Positions 46,860-57,807 of a stretch of 64,000 bases of DNA are shown here, piece after piece. Positions within the stretch are counted from its first letter, which is position 1; the number at the start of each line of letters is the position of its first letter. This stretch comes from Pohlia nutans (Eukaryota; Streptophyta; Bryopsida; Bryales; Mniaceae). The DNA lies in contig CM040107.1 in NCBI GenBank assembly GCA_022496805.1, forward strand, positions 15,797,501 through 15,861,500. The letters are read 5' to 3'. The notes under the pieces are model-generated. The model made no database searches, had not been told where the DNA came from, and saw nothing but the letters and a program-made list of their open reading frames with translations. A program made the position numbers and the translations under genes.

Positions 46860-47900
46860 AGGCATCAGCTGCTAAATTTAGCATATTTAGTTCAATTTTC
46901 TCATGAATTGCTTAAATTTTAATCAAAAAATTTGTTAGGGCCCCTAAAGGTTAGGAGCGCCCAAATTTCATGTTGGGTTCTAAGATTTATAAATAAAAGT
47001 TGTTAAATTTAGCAATTTTTTTCATAATTTCTCAAATCTAATGTAATTTTGCAAAATTAAAAAGACAAAAAATTTGCTAGAACTCGTAGAGGTTAAAGGA
47101 ATCCAAATTTCATGGTGGGTTCCGAAATTTATAGCAGTAAATTGCTAAATTTAGCAAATTTTGCCACAACTTATCAAACTTGATGTAAATTTGCAAAATT
47201 TGATAGACAAAAAATTTGTTAGGACTCGTAAAGATTAGGGGAATCCAAATTTCATGTTGGGTTTTAAGATTTGTAATGAAAAATTGCTAAATTTAGAAAA
47301 TTTTGTTGTAACTTCTCAAATTTGATGAAGATTTGCCCAACTCAAAAGAAAAAAATTGATAGGACTCTTTGAGGTTAGGGGCACCTTAATTTCATGTTCG
47401 GTTCCCAAATTTAAAGTCACATTTTTCTAAATTTAGAAAATTGTGTTATAAATGGTCAAATTTGATGTAATTTTCCGCAATTCAAAAGACAAAAAACTCG
47501 TTAGGGTCCCTTGAGGTTAAATGCAGCCAAATTTCATGAATTTAAAGTCTCAAATTTCTAAATTTAGAAAATGTTCCAAATGTTAAAGTCTCAAGTTTCT
47601 AAATTTAGAAAATTTTGCCAAAATTGTTCAAATTTGATTTCTAGATTTCCGCAATTTAAAAGAAAAATAATTTGTTAGGGTCTGTAGAGGTCATGGGCAC
47701 CCAGGTTTCTTATTGATTTTCCAAATTTATAGTCATAAGATGCTTAATTTAGTATATTTTGCCATAAATGCTCCTATTTGTTGTAGATTTCCGTAATTGC
47801 AAAGACAAAATCCTCATTAGGGCCTTTAGAGGTTTAAGGCCTTCATGTTGAGTTTAGAGATTTAGAGTCATAAATTGTTAAATTTAGCAGATTTTGCCTA
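46860..47900. repeat. Degenerate tandem repeat of ~141 bp
   Basis: Seven units marked by TTTGTTAGGGYCYNTARAGG start near 46,932, 47,073, 47,216, 47,356, 47,498, 47,672 and 47,813. Spacing is 140-143 bp except one 174-bp unit with an internal duplication. Units are well diverged, so the array is old. Confidence 0.75.
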
Positions 47901-48591
47901 TTGAACATACATTATGGGCCAATTGATCATAAACCCCATTGTAGTAAGATGAAAATTATAGAGTGTGATAATTGTGATACAGAATGTGATATTTTGTTCT
48001 GTTTATGTTTTTCCCATTTATTCTATTAATCTTGAATGAATGTCAATTTTCAATATAATTGAAGGAGTTCATGTATTAATTGTGTGCTGATTTGTTTTCT
48101 TTATACAGTTATAGCACTTAAGACTCTCAACCAATGGAAAGAACACGAATGGTAGATTGAGGCCGAAAATGGAGCGGTAGTACAAATTGGGAAATTATGC
48201 TAGGCGGAACCCTTTGGTATAGTATGATAGTGCAATATTTTTTTACTTTGTAGTGCGTGCCTTCATTTATATATGAAATGAAGTGTTTTGTTTTGATTTT
48301 CTATTGGATAGTAATAAAAAATATTGCACATTATGTTTGATTTTCTTTTAATACATGGCAAATTTGATATGAGTGAATGTCTTGTTGCTCTTTTGAAAAT
48401 GAAAATATATATAATTTAAGGGGAGAAAAATTTCAAAATAGTGCAAATTTTGCACCATTGTGGCCATCGGACAATGCACTTGGCCAAGTGCAAAAATTCC
48501 TAATTCAATGTTTTTTGCATGTACAAGGTCTCAATATTGGATCTCAATTGGCAATTGAATAGTAAGAATGCACCGTGATGTAGTGTGTTAT

Positions 48592-49398
48592 AACCCTTTA
48601 GTGCCTAGCAAGCCAGATTATGGTCACTGCAACGTCGGAAATGAAAATAACAGAGAATCCGTGAAGAATTGGAACTTCAGTTCTGAAGTTCAGATTTGTG
48701 CACATACATTACGCACCTTCCAGAAAAAGAAATTTTCAATTTGGAATTGTACAACTATCAAAATACCTATCAACAGAATGCAAAAATACTGCAAATACTT
48801 GAAAATACAGTAAATACTTACAAATACAACATATGTATTGTGTAGTATTTCTTGTGTTTGGAAGTTTGTTATCTTGTTTTATTTTTTTGGATTGTGTTCT
48901 CTTCTTCATCTTCCATTAGTGTGTGTAATCCGATCTTGACTAATGTACCCACTCCTGTCTATTTTCAACGTATAAAATTTTGTCCTAAACCGTACATGGA
49001 CAAGTCACTTTCACTTATAAATCTCACAATAATTATGTGTGAGTCTTTTTTTGATATGAAAGATTGCAACGGAGAGGTGTTGACATAGGGCATAGCTGAA
49101 CGTCTTTGCTTTTATTTTTGAAAATTTACCTCAAATTCTATTTAACTTTGAAGTCACACACCCTCCAAAATCTCGTTTTTGAGCGTGCATTATACAGTTC
49201 AAATACATACTATAATCTTCCGATCCCACCATCGGATGATTCTCAAATTTTAATAAAATGTGTGCTCTCGAGTTGAGAATAGAATTGTACGGTTACTTTC
49301 TAATTTAACCCATTCTATTTTTGGTAGTCTCAACCACAGTGGAAAAACACACTGAAATCCAGAGTTGTCTGCTACAGTACCCTAGGCACTAAAGGGTT
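48592..49398. mobile_element. Candidate non-autonomous DNA transposon with 17-bp inverted ends
   Basis: AACCCTTTAGTGCCTAG at 48,592-48,608 is exactly inverted at 49,382-49,398. The flanks are ATAA and TTAA-like, suggesting a TTAA target site as in piggyBac-type elements. The 770-bp interior has no convincing gene. Confidence 0.5.
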
Positions 49399-49399
49399 A

Positions 49400-50568
49400 A
49401 ATGTTGAGTATCTTTCTACCAAAACTCAATTTCAACCATTAAAATGATGTGTTATGAATTTGAGCATAGCTAGCAATATACATTTCACAAGATCTCATTT
49501 CTACTACATTTTGAGTTTTGGAAAAATCTAAGATTTATATTATTTTATGATGGTCGCAAGTTGAATATCCATTACCATGGGATGGTTATTTTTGCTACTT
49601 TTACGGTCATGGTAAAAACAATTCTACCGGGGTGATCTTCATAATTAGTTACACCCATGCTATTCTAATTCCATGGAAATTCCATGGTAATAGGTCCGTC
49701 CTTTAGGGGTTAGTGCATGACTGCATGCACTCATGCATTGTGGTGCACTTCAAGGTGATTCCATGAAGTACGTGCTAATACTCATATTTTTTTATAGTGG
49801 TACTAGGAGTACCGGATCATCTGAAATTCGGCTCATCATTACCGTGCTTGTTTTCCTGAATTACTTTTCACCACCCCGTTTTTTCCAACGTCCTTTTGCG
49901 AATCTCCCTAGTCTCCCGCAGTCTCTACCCGTCAGTCCACTTGTGCATAACTTTTCTCCCTCATCTTCCATCCTGCATGCGCCCCGATTTTGTTGTTTTC
50001 TTGCCCTCGATGTCCTGCGCGTTTTTGTAATTGTCTGCGTTTCAAAAGTGTGCGCAATTGGTGGGAAGTACCGACGCGGAGTTGTTTCAGTTTCGGGAGG
50101 TGCGGGAGGTGCTGTACGGCGGCCCAGACTCTTCCATTCTCTTGTAAGTCCAATGCAGTTGTATTTTGCCTTCACGAGCGATGAACAATTCTTGCATTGA
50201 ACCCTAAATTCTTGCGGTTTAGGGTTGCAGTTTTGTTTCGTTTCTAGCTTTGTTGCATTATGCTTGAACTCCTTCTGCGTTGTTTGTGCGCATAATCAAA
50301 TTGCTTCTTGCACAACAAGCTTGTCTACACGTACTTGTTTTGATTACCCTGCTTTGTTGCAATATTCTTGCTTTGTAAGTCTAATGCGTGATGCAGTTAG
50401 TAAGTCTAATGCGCGCAATCGCATTGTTAGATTACCCTGTTTGTATGTCCTGTGATAAGTTAGTGCATTGTTGGAGTCTGTTTCAGTTCCTTCTGTACAC
50501 TTCCCTCCGCCTCAATGTTTTCAATTTCCTCTGCAGTTTTCGGACGCTGTGCAGAGTTCTTGACAGCA
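49400..50568 (+). promoter_or_regulatory. 5' region of the cluster C ParB-like gene
   Basis: AT-rich to about 49,840, then a pyrimidine- and GC-richer leader (49,860-50,210) like that before the cluster A gene. Repeated GTAAGTCTAATGC segments near 50,370-50,410 may be splice donors of 5' UTR exons. No palindromes here. Confidence 0.4.
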
Positions 50569-53500
50569 ATGGCAGCCACTTCATCGAGAGCGCCCACGAC
50601 CGCAAGAATCTGGGAAGACCCGTAAGTCTCACTTACCCAGGAATTCTATACCTATTGAAATATTTCATGCAATGATTTGGAATTGCAGTAGTTTTGTGGA
50701 ATGCATATAATCCCTGTCGTAGTGAAAGGTGAGGAAGTTTGAGTGCTCAGATTAAGGACGTTACAGTGTAACAAATGAAGGGTATCCACATCTAGGATAA
50801 CGGAAAACCTAAACCGTAAACCATAAATATAAACCCTAAACCCTAATCTTGAAACTTGAAACATAAACCGTAAACCATAAACCGTGAAACCTAAACCCTA
50901 GACCGTAAACCCTACACCCCAAACCATAGATCATAAAGCGTAAAACTTAAACCCTAAACCCGTGCATCTTGAACCGTACGGATAGTGCTAATTGCATCGG
51001 GGGATCCCTCGATGCGTTGGTACCCCCATCCCTTCCTGTGGAAAGTGCCTGGTCCATCGGGGGATCTCTCGATGACTTCGAAGCCCCTTCCATTCCTGTG
51101 CACATTTCCGGGTCCATCGGGGGATCCCTCGATGCGTCAGTAACCCCTTCCCTTCCTGTAGAAAGTGCCAGGCTCATCGAGAGATCTCTCGATGACGGAC
51201 TCAGACCCTTCCCTCCCTTTGAAGGTTTCTAGGACCATCGAGAGATCTCTCGATGCTTTGTTACCTCCTTCCCATCTTGTCTGAAGTGCCAGGTCCATCG
51301 GGGGATCTCTCGATGACTTCAGAGCCCCTACCCTCCCTCTGAAACTTTGCGGGTCCGTCCGGGGATCCCTCGATGCGTTGGTACCCCCTTCACTTCCTGT
51401 GGAAAGTGCCAGGTCCATCGGGGGATCTCTCGATGATTTCATAGCCCCTTCCCTCCCTCTGCAAATTTCGTGGTCCTTGTAGATAGTTGTTGTAGAGTAC
51501 GCTCTATGCACAGCCCCTCGTGCGATCGACTATATCAAAGTCATCGGGAGATCTCCCGATGATCCCCGTTGTTATATTGTTTATGGCTTTGGAGGAAGAA
51601 TTTGACCAACATTGGTTTCTGGTCGTTCTGCAGAAATGAGCAAATCGAGGAACCACCAAGTGACTACCGACCCGTGAAGCTGTACCCATTTATTGATAGT
51701 TGGATCTATGGTTTCATTTTCCATGGTGAATCGAAGCCGAGCGCAATTTTCCGCTGCGACCAGAAGGTCACCACATGGGCCATGTCATGGAAGGATATGG
51801 CAGGAAGCACGGCCGTCATTGTCCCCCACCTCTCTAAGGACAAGCGGATCCACTCGCCGATTGGCCTAAGTGTCGTCGAACTTCAAGGCTTCGACAACGA
51901 GACAGCTATTATGGTGGTGGAGGAGAGGCTTCCAAAGTCCGAGTGAATTATGACGTATGGACTGATCCTGGACCTGTGCAAGCTTAGCCTGGAACAGTGT
52001 GAATCCCTCATTGCGAGAGGATACATGTTCTTCCCGGAGGACAGGACGCTCTGGACTCCTCAACATCTTCAGTCGCAGTGGGACCAAATCGAGGAGGCGC
52101 GCGCTGATTCTGCACCTGCTGCTCCAGGTCCAGCGCAGGCTCCGACTGACCCCGCTCCTCCCAAGAAGAGAGGCACAAAACGAAAATCCGCCTTGGACAC
52201 TGACGGGGAAATTGGTGTGCTTGTCGCGGGAAAGCCCAAAAAAGGCAAGGCTGATGAGAAACTTACCCTTCAGCAGTGTGTGACAATGTCAGCGTCTGAT
52301 ATTGAGAAGCTCGACAAGTCCAAGCAGACTGAGATGAAAAACTTGTATAGCGAGGCATTCGAACCCTTGTACAAGTGGGGCCACGAGAAGCTGAAGGATG
52401 ACAAGGATAAAGAAATCACTGTGCACTACTCAAAGCTGCACAGGGCCCCTCCAGGTACCTGCGTCTACCGCGGACTTATTGAGGACAGGTTAAAAGCCTT
52501 GACGAACCAGGTGCGCATTGCTCCGCGGTACAGTGGAACAGATAGAGAAATTACTGTACTCCTATTGAAGAAGGGCCCGTATGGAGATAAAAAAACTGTA
52601 GAGTTCTTCACAAGTCCTCCTGAGAGGCATCAAATTAAAAGCTCTACAAACTTCTACATTATTGGGGGTCAACATACGGTTCAGTGCTACAGAAATCTCG
52701 TCGAGAGTGGCGAAATTGATGAAGCTGACAAAGCCAAGGCGTCCGCGTTCTCCATCATTCCAGTGTGGGCGCCCAAGACTGACCACATCAAGCTTCTGCT
52801 TCTCTCGCGCGTACTAAACCAGGATATGGCTGGCCCGCAAAAGGAGCACACCTTCATGATGCAGGTGCTGAATGCCCGAATCAAGTGGAAAGAGATGAAT
52901 TGTCCCAAGCCATCTGCACAAGGACGCCAACACCCTCAGGAATTCCTGGTAAGACTGCATTCCCTCCCCATGGACTTTGCTCTGGCCTCTGAGAACTTCC
53001 CATGAATTTACTATCATCGGGAGATCTCCCGATGACAACAAGCTCACTTGGGAGCGCTACTAACACCTTTTTTGTGTCTCGTATGCAGGACTTTGTTCCT
53101 GCTCTCGCATCGATCTTCACGAACGTGAAGGACTCAGAGCTAAAGGACTGCAAGATTCCCCTTTTCTTTACTGAGGAAGACAGCGCAGTCGACCGATGGG
53201 TGGAGATTGAAAAGGAGTACATTAAGGGGAAGCTGCCAGATGCGCAAGGGAATGTGCAGAACAACTATTTCCTGAAGCGCAAGCCATTTCTCCAGCATGA
53301 CTTGAAAGCGCTATACAGCTTGCGCTCAGAGGATATCAACTACCTTGCTGACCTTGTGGAGAGAAAAGAAATCTCTGTGAAGGGCTCCAAGGCCACCAAA
53401 GGTGATAAAGTGGCAAGATTACCGTCTCTTTATGCAGCAGGAACTAGGGAGCGACTGGTCAGGCTGATGAAGAACGAGTTGATGAACCACTTTTTGAAGT

Positions 53501-56300
53501 GGGAGCTTCCAAGCCGTAAGAGCACATACGTTATGTATTCTGCAAAGGACTGGGAGGACTTTGCCAAGGAGAAGTCCATCACTCGTGCGGAGCTGGAGAG
53601 CTGGCTGGATAAGGCGTATGCATCGACTGTGGGAAAGAAGTGGTTGCACGACTGAAACAGGAACCTGAACAAGACGTCTGATCCGAAGGACTTACCTGAC
53701 ATGGTCAAGGTGATGTGGGACGCACACATATACGCAACGAAGCAAGCAGAGGTTGCATCGAACATTCAGAGCAAGTTTGCGAGGAAGTACAAGTGCGTAG
53801 TATTGGACAGGCTTAGGCCCGACATTGCTGGCCTAATAGGAAGTGAAGATGTGTTTCAATGGAGAGGAGGGGGGAAAACACACCTGTTCTTCTACTTCCT
53901 GTTTGATGCAAAGGACGAAATGCCAGTGAAAGCAGAGGTGCTGGACGAGAGCAAGATGAATCGTATATTTGAACCTCTGGAGGGCAGTGAACGAAACGGG
54001 TCACTCTTTGCTCGCTCAGGGGCAGTGCTCTTCACAGACGCGGCGGGATTCCATGCTATAGTATCGCACATGGAATCCCGCCTGCGGACATCAAAGCAGA
54101 AGGTGTGGAACTGGCATGTGGTCCACTACGTTCCCTCCCGCGAGGACGGATTTCCCGACCCCGTTGTTGGTACTTCCTACGTCGTGTACATAATTTTCTG
54201 CTTCGGATATGTGGCGACGCAGTCGACGCAGCTCAACTTCCGGGATTATTTTAGTGGGAAGACTGCCATGGACGCAGTGTACCTGGCCAAGGACATTACG
54301 GAAACTATCGAGCAATGGAAACGAAGTGGTCGACCAACGATAAAGCTGGCTGCGCTTTGTACTCTCTTTGAGCCGCACCTCAAAGAGAATATGGTACTTG
54401 TAAATGTCAACGGCGGGGCTCACTTCACCCACCTTGGACTTGTAAGTTTGTTGTCTGCACCCCTTGGACTCTGTAAGAATAAGAGGCCATCGTGGGATCC
54501 CTTGATGGACCGGTCTTGTTTAGAATGATGGTAAGGCGGTTTCAAATCATCGAGGGATCCCCCGATGGCCCTGGCAGTTTACACCAGGCTCTCTTACACT
54601 TCTGAAGCATTCGCCATGATATTGAACTTTCCATTTAATTAGAGTGTGCTGTTCGCATTACATCACTTTCGACTTATCGTCTGCATGTCTACAGGAAAAC
54701 CAGACCATGGTCCTCGAACTTGTCTTCTCTGAAGATGAGAAGGATCTGGCTCAGAGAACGTCGAAGCAGATCTGGGACATACTGTACAAGGATTCAGTTC
54801 CCCCAGACGTCTTGCTACTCGAAGGTGGGGAGGATGGTACTGACAGAGATAGTGAGGGCACCCGCGAAGAGGGTGGTGAGGAAGGTGGTCAGGATGACAC
54901 AGAACAAGGCCGGGAACGCTCTCTGGATGCTGAGTCCGACTCTGAGGAGACGCCGGATCCGCCGTCTGTGCCAGTAGACTCTATCAACGATACATCTCCA
55001 GCAGGGCAAGATTCGGAGGCTCTTGAGAGGGAGAAACAAATGGAGGTTGTTGAGGATATCGCTTCGGTAGGTTCCAAAGACTAGCTAGGACCTAGAACCT
55101 CGGTAGAGCTTTAGCACTGCTCATTGGGTTAATTTCCAACACATTGTAATATTCTTGTACCATTTTACTCCAATCCATATTCTCCTGGGCTGCAGCTTTT
55201 CATACCGATAATAATGTACTGCCCTCATATTGCAGGGACTACTGCACCCCCTAGACGTCTATGGTGGTACTATGTCGGGGGATCCCACGATTGACCAATC
55301 TCACTTTGGGGACTCCTCCACGCCACGAAGCGATCAGGCCGCCATGTCAGGCAACACCAAGGACCTAGCCTAGTCCTTGGTGGACATGAAAATATCATCG
55401 GGGAATCCCCCGATGGAGGACGCAACGCCATCTCATCAGCCAGAGGCTCAGGATCCTGAAGGTGGCGCGGGACAAAGGGGACAGGATGCTGAGGAGCTGC
55501 ACAAAGATCCCATGAATGTCGAACTGCATTCGACGGTTCCGCAAAAGGATGTTGCGGAACAAGCACGAGTTCCTGCGGAAGCGGACGGAGATGCGGAGGG
55601 GCCGAAGCGGGATGCTGCGGACCCGGAAGGGTTTCCTCGTCTTGAAGAGGGTGAGACTGAGAGAGGAGTAGGTGATCCTCAGCAAGCACGGAGCATCCCA
55701 TCATCGGGAGATATCCCGATGTTAGAAGCCAATCCAGCTGATCCACTGGATCCCCTCGTCACTGACAAGGGCGTTGCTGACATTTTTCCGATCCTTCCTA
55801 TTGTGATCCCATCCAGCCCCCCGCCTCAGAGTATATTTCCCGAAGAGACCCGTCAGTCGCTTATGAAGGTACCCGGCATGAACGAAGAAGTTGTTGACGA
55901 CACTTTGCAGGATTTGGATGCGTTCAGCCCGGAGAAGAAGACAGCGGACTGTGACCCGGAAGAAGAGGACCCGGACTTTGATATATATGAAGGGCTCCCG
56001 GACAAGGCAATGACGGAGGTATCCACTGAGCTTGATCCAGTCGTGGAGGACTTGAAATCTGGTCACCGCCGGGATGTAGAGAAGCTAGTGTTGCAAAAGG
56101 GGTTGAAGTAGTTGCAACGGTCCCTTGAGCCGGCCCTTCCCTTGGGAACTGCATCGGGCCCCCCGATCACACGAAGTAAGGGTAAGGAAGGGCCTAGCAC
56201 CGGAACGAGAGTGAAGGAGGGCACTGAGAGGAAGGTTAAGAGAAAAGGCACTGTAGCGGGAACAAAAACTTCCTGCCATAGTGTTAGTATCAGAGATCAG
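50569..56300 (+). CDS. Cluster C ParB-like / GGQHT-domain gene, 4 in-frame stops
   Basis: Exons: 50,569-50,621 (ATG, phase 2), 51,634-52,948, 53,089-54,441, 54,695 to about 55,065, and about 55,235-56,300; junctions agree in phase. Exon 2 has a basic KKRGTKRK segment and NFYIIGGQHTVQCYRNL, which resembles the ligand box of the ParB/Srx fold. Exon 3 is mixed alpha/beta with WNWHVVHYVPSREDGFP and MVLVNVNGGAHF, matching WLVHTVYYHPSTRAGF and ATIINMDKGKG in cluster A; its fold was not recognised, though the end recalls a nucleotide-binding strand. Exons 4 and 5 are acidic and low-complexity. TGA at 51,944 and 53,653 and TAG at 55,371 and 56,109 interrupt a continuous frame. Three palindromes are translated in exon 5. 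A possible role is binding the cluster palindromes; this is inference. Confidence 0.65.
50622..51633 (+). repeat. Intron 1 of cluster C ParB-like gene with tandem palindrome array
   Basis: Phase-2 intron (GTAAGT to TCTGCAG). It contains degenerate CCCTAAA tracts at 50,815-50,965, then eight 60-bp units at 50,985-51,480, each starting with a family-C palindrome, and one perfect palindrome at 51,543-51,560. Units alternate between two types (palindrome plus GCGTTGGTACCCCC, palindrome plus ACTTCGAAGCCCC), giving a 120-bp dimer repeated four times. Confidence 0.85.
52949..53088 (+). repeat. Intron 2 of cluster C ParB-like gene with one palindrome
   Basis: Phase-0 intron (GTAAGA to TATGCAG) with a perfect family-C palindrome at 53,016-53,033. 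Confidence 0.8.
54442..54694 (+). repeat. Intron 3 of cluster C ParB-like gene with two palindromes
   Basis: Phase-0 intron (GTAAGT to CTACAG) with palindrome variants near 54,491 and 54,548 (central GATCCC instead of GATCTC). Confidence 0.75.
55274..55720 (+). repeat. Three family-C palindromes inside coding exon 5
   Basis: Sites at 55,274-55,291, 55,397-55,414 and 55,703-55,720 lie in the acidic frame and are translated as SGDPTI, SSGNPPM and SSGDIPM. All three keep the frame. Confidence 0.7.
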
Positions 56301-56758
56301 GTAAGGGAACACATGTTCCAGCAAAGGAATTACCAACCACCCTCTCGCAGCGCTAGGAACTTGAAGCAGTTAGACAGGCTCAGGAGTTCGTTTACAGGGA
56401 CTATGTTGGTAGCATCCCATTCACTAATAATTTTGAAATAAAACCTTTACCAGATGCCGATGTCTAAGGACGTGAACTTCGCTGTAATTGTCCACCCCGA
56501 TCGCAATTCTTCGGTTGTCCAAGATTCGAATTTGGACGCCCGTGCGAAAGGTATCTAGACAGACTATATTTGTGTAGGAGTCATATGTATATCCACAGAC
56601 TTGTTTTACCCTCAGAAAATGTACATGTCCTCAGATTGGAAGTGTTTAGTACGTATACTGTCCGCCGTAGGCGCTTGAGGAATTCATTGCACATCTGTAT
56701 CAAGAGATCCCCCGATGCAGAGTTCTGATCATACCTATATTTTTGTTGGATTTTTCAG

Positions 56759-57417
56759 GGCCCCGTCTCCCATCCTCCATTCCAGGAAAGGTGATCGGAA
56801 AGGTACCCCTTCGAAGGTATTCGGTTGTACTAGACTTAAATGGGGTTCTCATTTACCGGGGGGTGTATGTAGCGGGCAGAGAGCGCTCTGTAAAGCTAAG
56901 ACCTGGCTGCTCTGCTTTCTTGGACTGGCTTTCTTCTCAAGCACTGGTATCCTTTTGGACCAGCATCGCCGACAAGAATATTTCTCGAGTGGTCGATGTT
57001 GTTCTTCAGGGTACCTCCTTGAAGCGAGAGGGTGTGCAGGTTCTTAGCCAAAGCGATTGCACTCGTTCGTCATACGTGGAGTCGTCAAATCCACACAAGC
57101 CGTTCTTTCTGAAGAACCTTAATGTCTTCGCTAAGTTGCTGGGATTGGAGTCCGTTGAGGATGTCCTACTAGTGGATGATAGTCCACAGAAGAACCTTCT
57201 CAACGATGTTCATAGCGCTGTCCACCCCCCGACCTGGTCCGGTGATGATGGGGATAGGTTTATTACCATGCACCTGCAACCGTGGCTGGAGGGTCTATTC
57301 AGATCAAGCGAAGTTGTCACAGAGTATGTAAAACGGGCCCCGCTTCCGGGTGGTCAGTTACCAGTGGACCGAATGTCGGACTTGGCAGTTCAGATTTTGA
57401 GGGGCGTTGCAGTATAG
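56759..57417 (+). CDS. Cluster C FCP1-like HAD phosphatase-type gene (D-L-N-G-V motif)
   Basis: The exon follows acceptor TTTTTCAG and is open to TAG at 57,417. HAD motif I is VVLDLNGVLI (first Asp kept, second Asp is Asn), motif II region FWTS, motif III LLVDDSPQKN with HPPTW. A Lys/Arg-rich PLRRY precedes motif I. The layout is that of FCP1/NLI-interacting-factor proteins and parallels the cluster A gene at 9,237-10,014. A palindrome at about 56,700 lies in the upstream intron. The phase of this exon does not match the last donor found in the ParB-like gene, so it is probably a separate transcript with its own 5' exon. Confidence 0.75.
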
Positions 57418-57689
57418 TTCAAATGACTTTGGATTTTCGACATCTCATTTTATTTAGAGTTCTTTATTGTCCAATGTACTTTTCTCTCTCATGACTATGT
57501 AATCAAGCTGTAGCACGCTCATCTTTGATAGCAAATTCAATTACGGAGTTCCTCTGGGATTACAATTGTCTTTGTGAATTCAGTGGAGTTTTGGAACTTT
57601 GAATTTGTTTTGTTGTTGATTCGCTTTGCTGTGGTAATACATTTTTAGTTCAATTGTGACGACCTCTGTGTGCCATGGCGTTGGTGGCA

Positions 57690-57760
57690 CCATCGAGATA
57701 TCCCCCGATGAACTATGTTAGGAAATTCGTCGTTTACAAACATCGGAAGATCCCCCGATG
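57690..57760 (+). repeat. Two family-C palindromes between the FCP1-like genes
   Basis: Variants near 57,692 (ATCGAGATATCCCCCGAT) and 57,741 (ATCGGAAGATCCCCCGAT), about 49 bp apart, just before the exon at 57,808. Confidence 0.75.
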
Positions 57761-57807
57761 TTTTGTCTCTGTAAAAATGTACTGATATTTGTATTTCAAC
57801 TGTGCAG

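Noticed and set aside
48592..49398. CACTA element called from CACTA/TAGTG near the inverted ends
   Set aside because: The motifs are in the wrong order (TAGTG on the left, CACTA on the right) and lie inside longer inverted ends next to TTAA-like flanks.
50985..51480. CRISPR-like array (regular repeats with spacers)
   Set aside because: Spacers are themselves two repeated types, the repeats are palindromes scattered through introns and exons, no cas-like genes exist, and the genome is eukaryotic.
34153..56111. Alternative nuclear code with TAG and TAA read as Gln (as in some green algae)
   Set aside because: TAG also ends the intact FCP1-like, B3-neighbour and CACTA frames at expected C-termini, and TGA occurs among the internal stops as well, so recoding is not needed.
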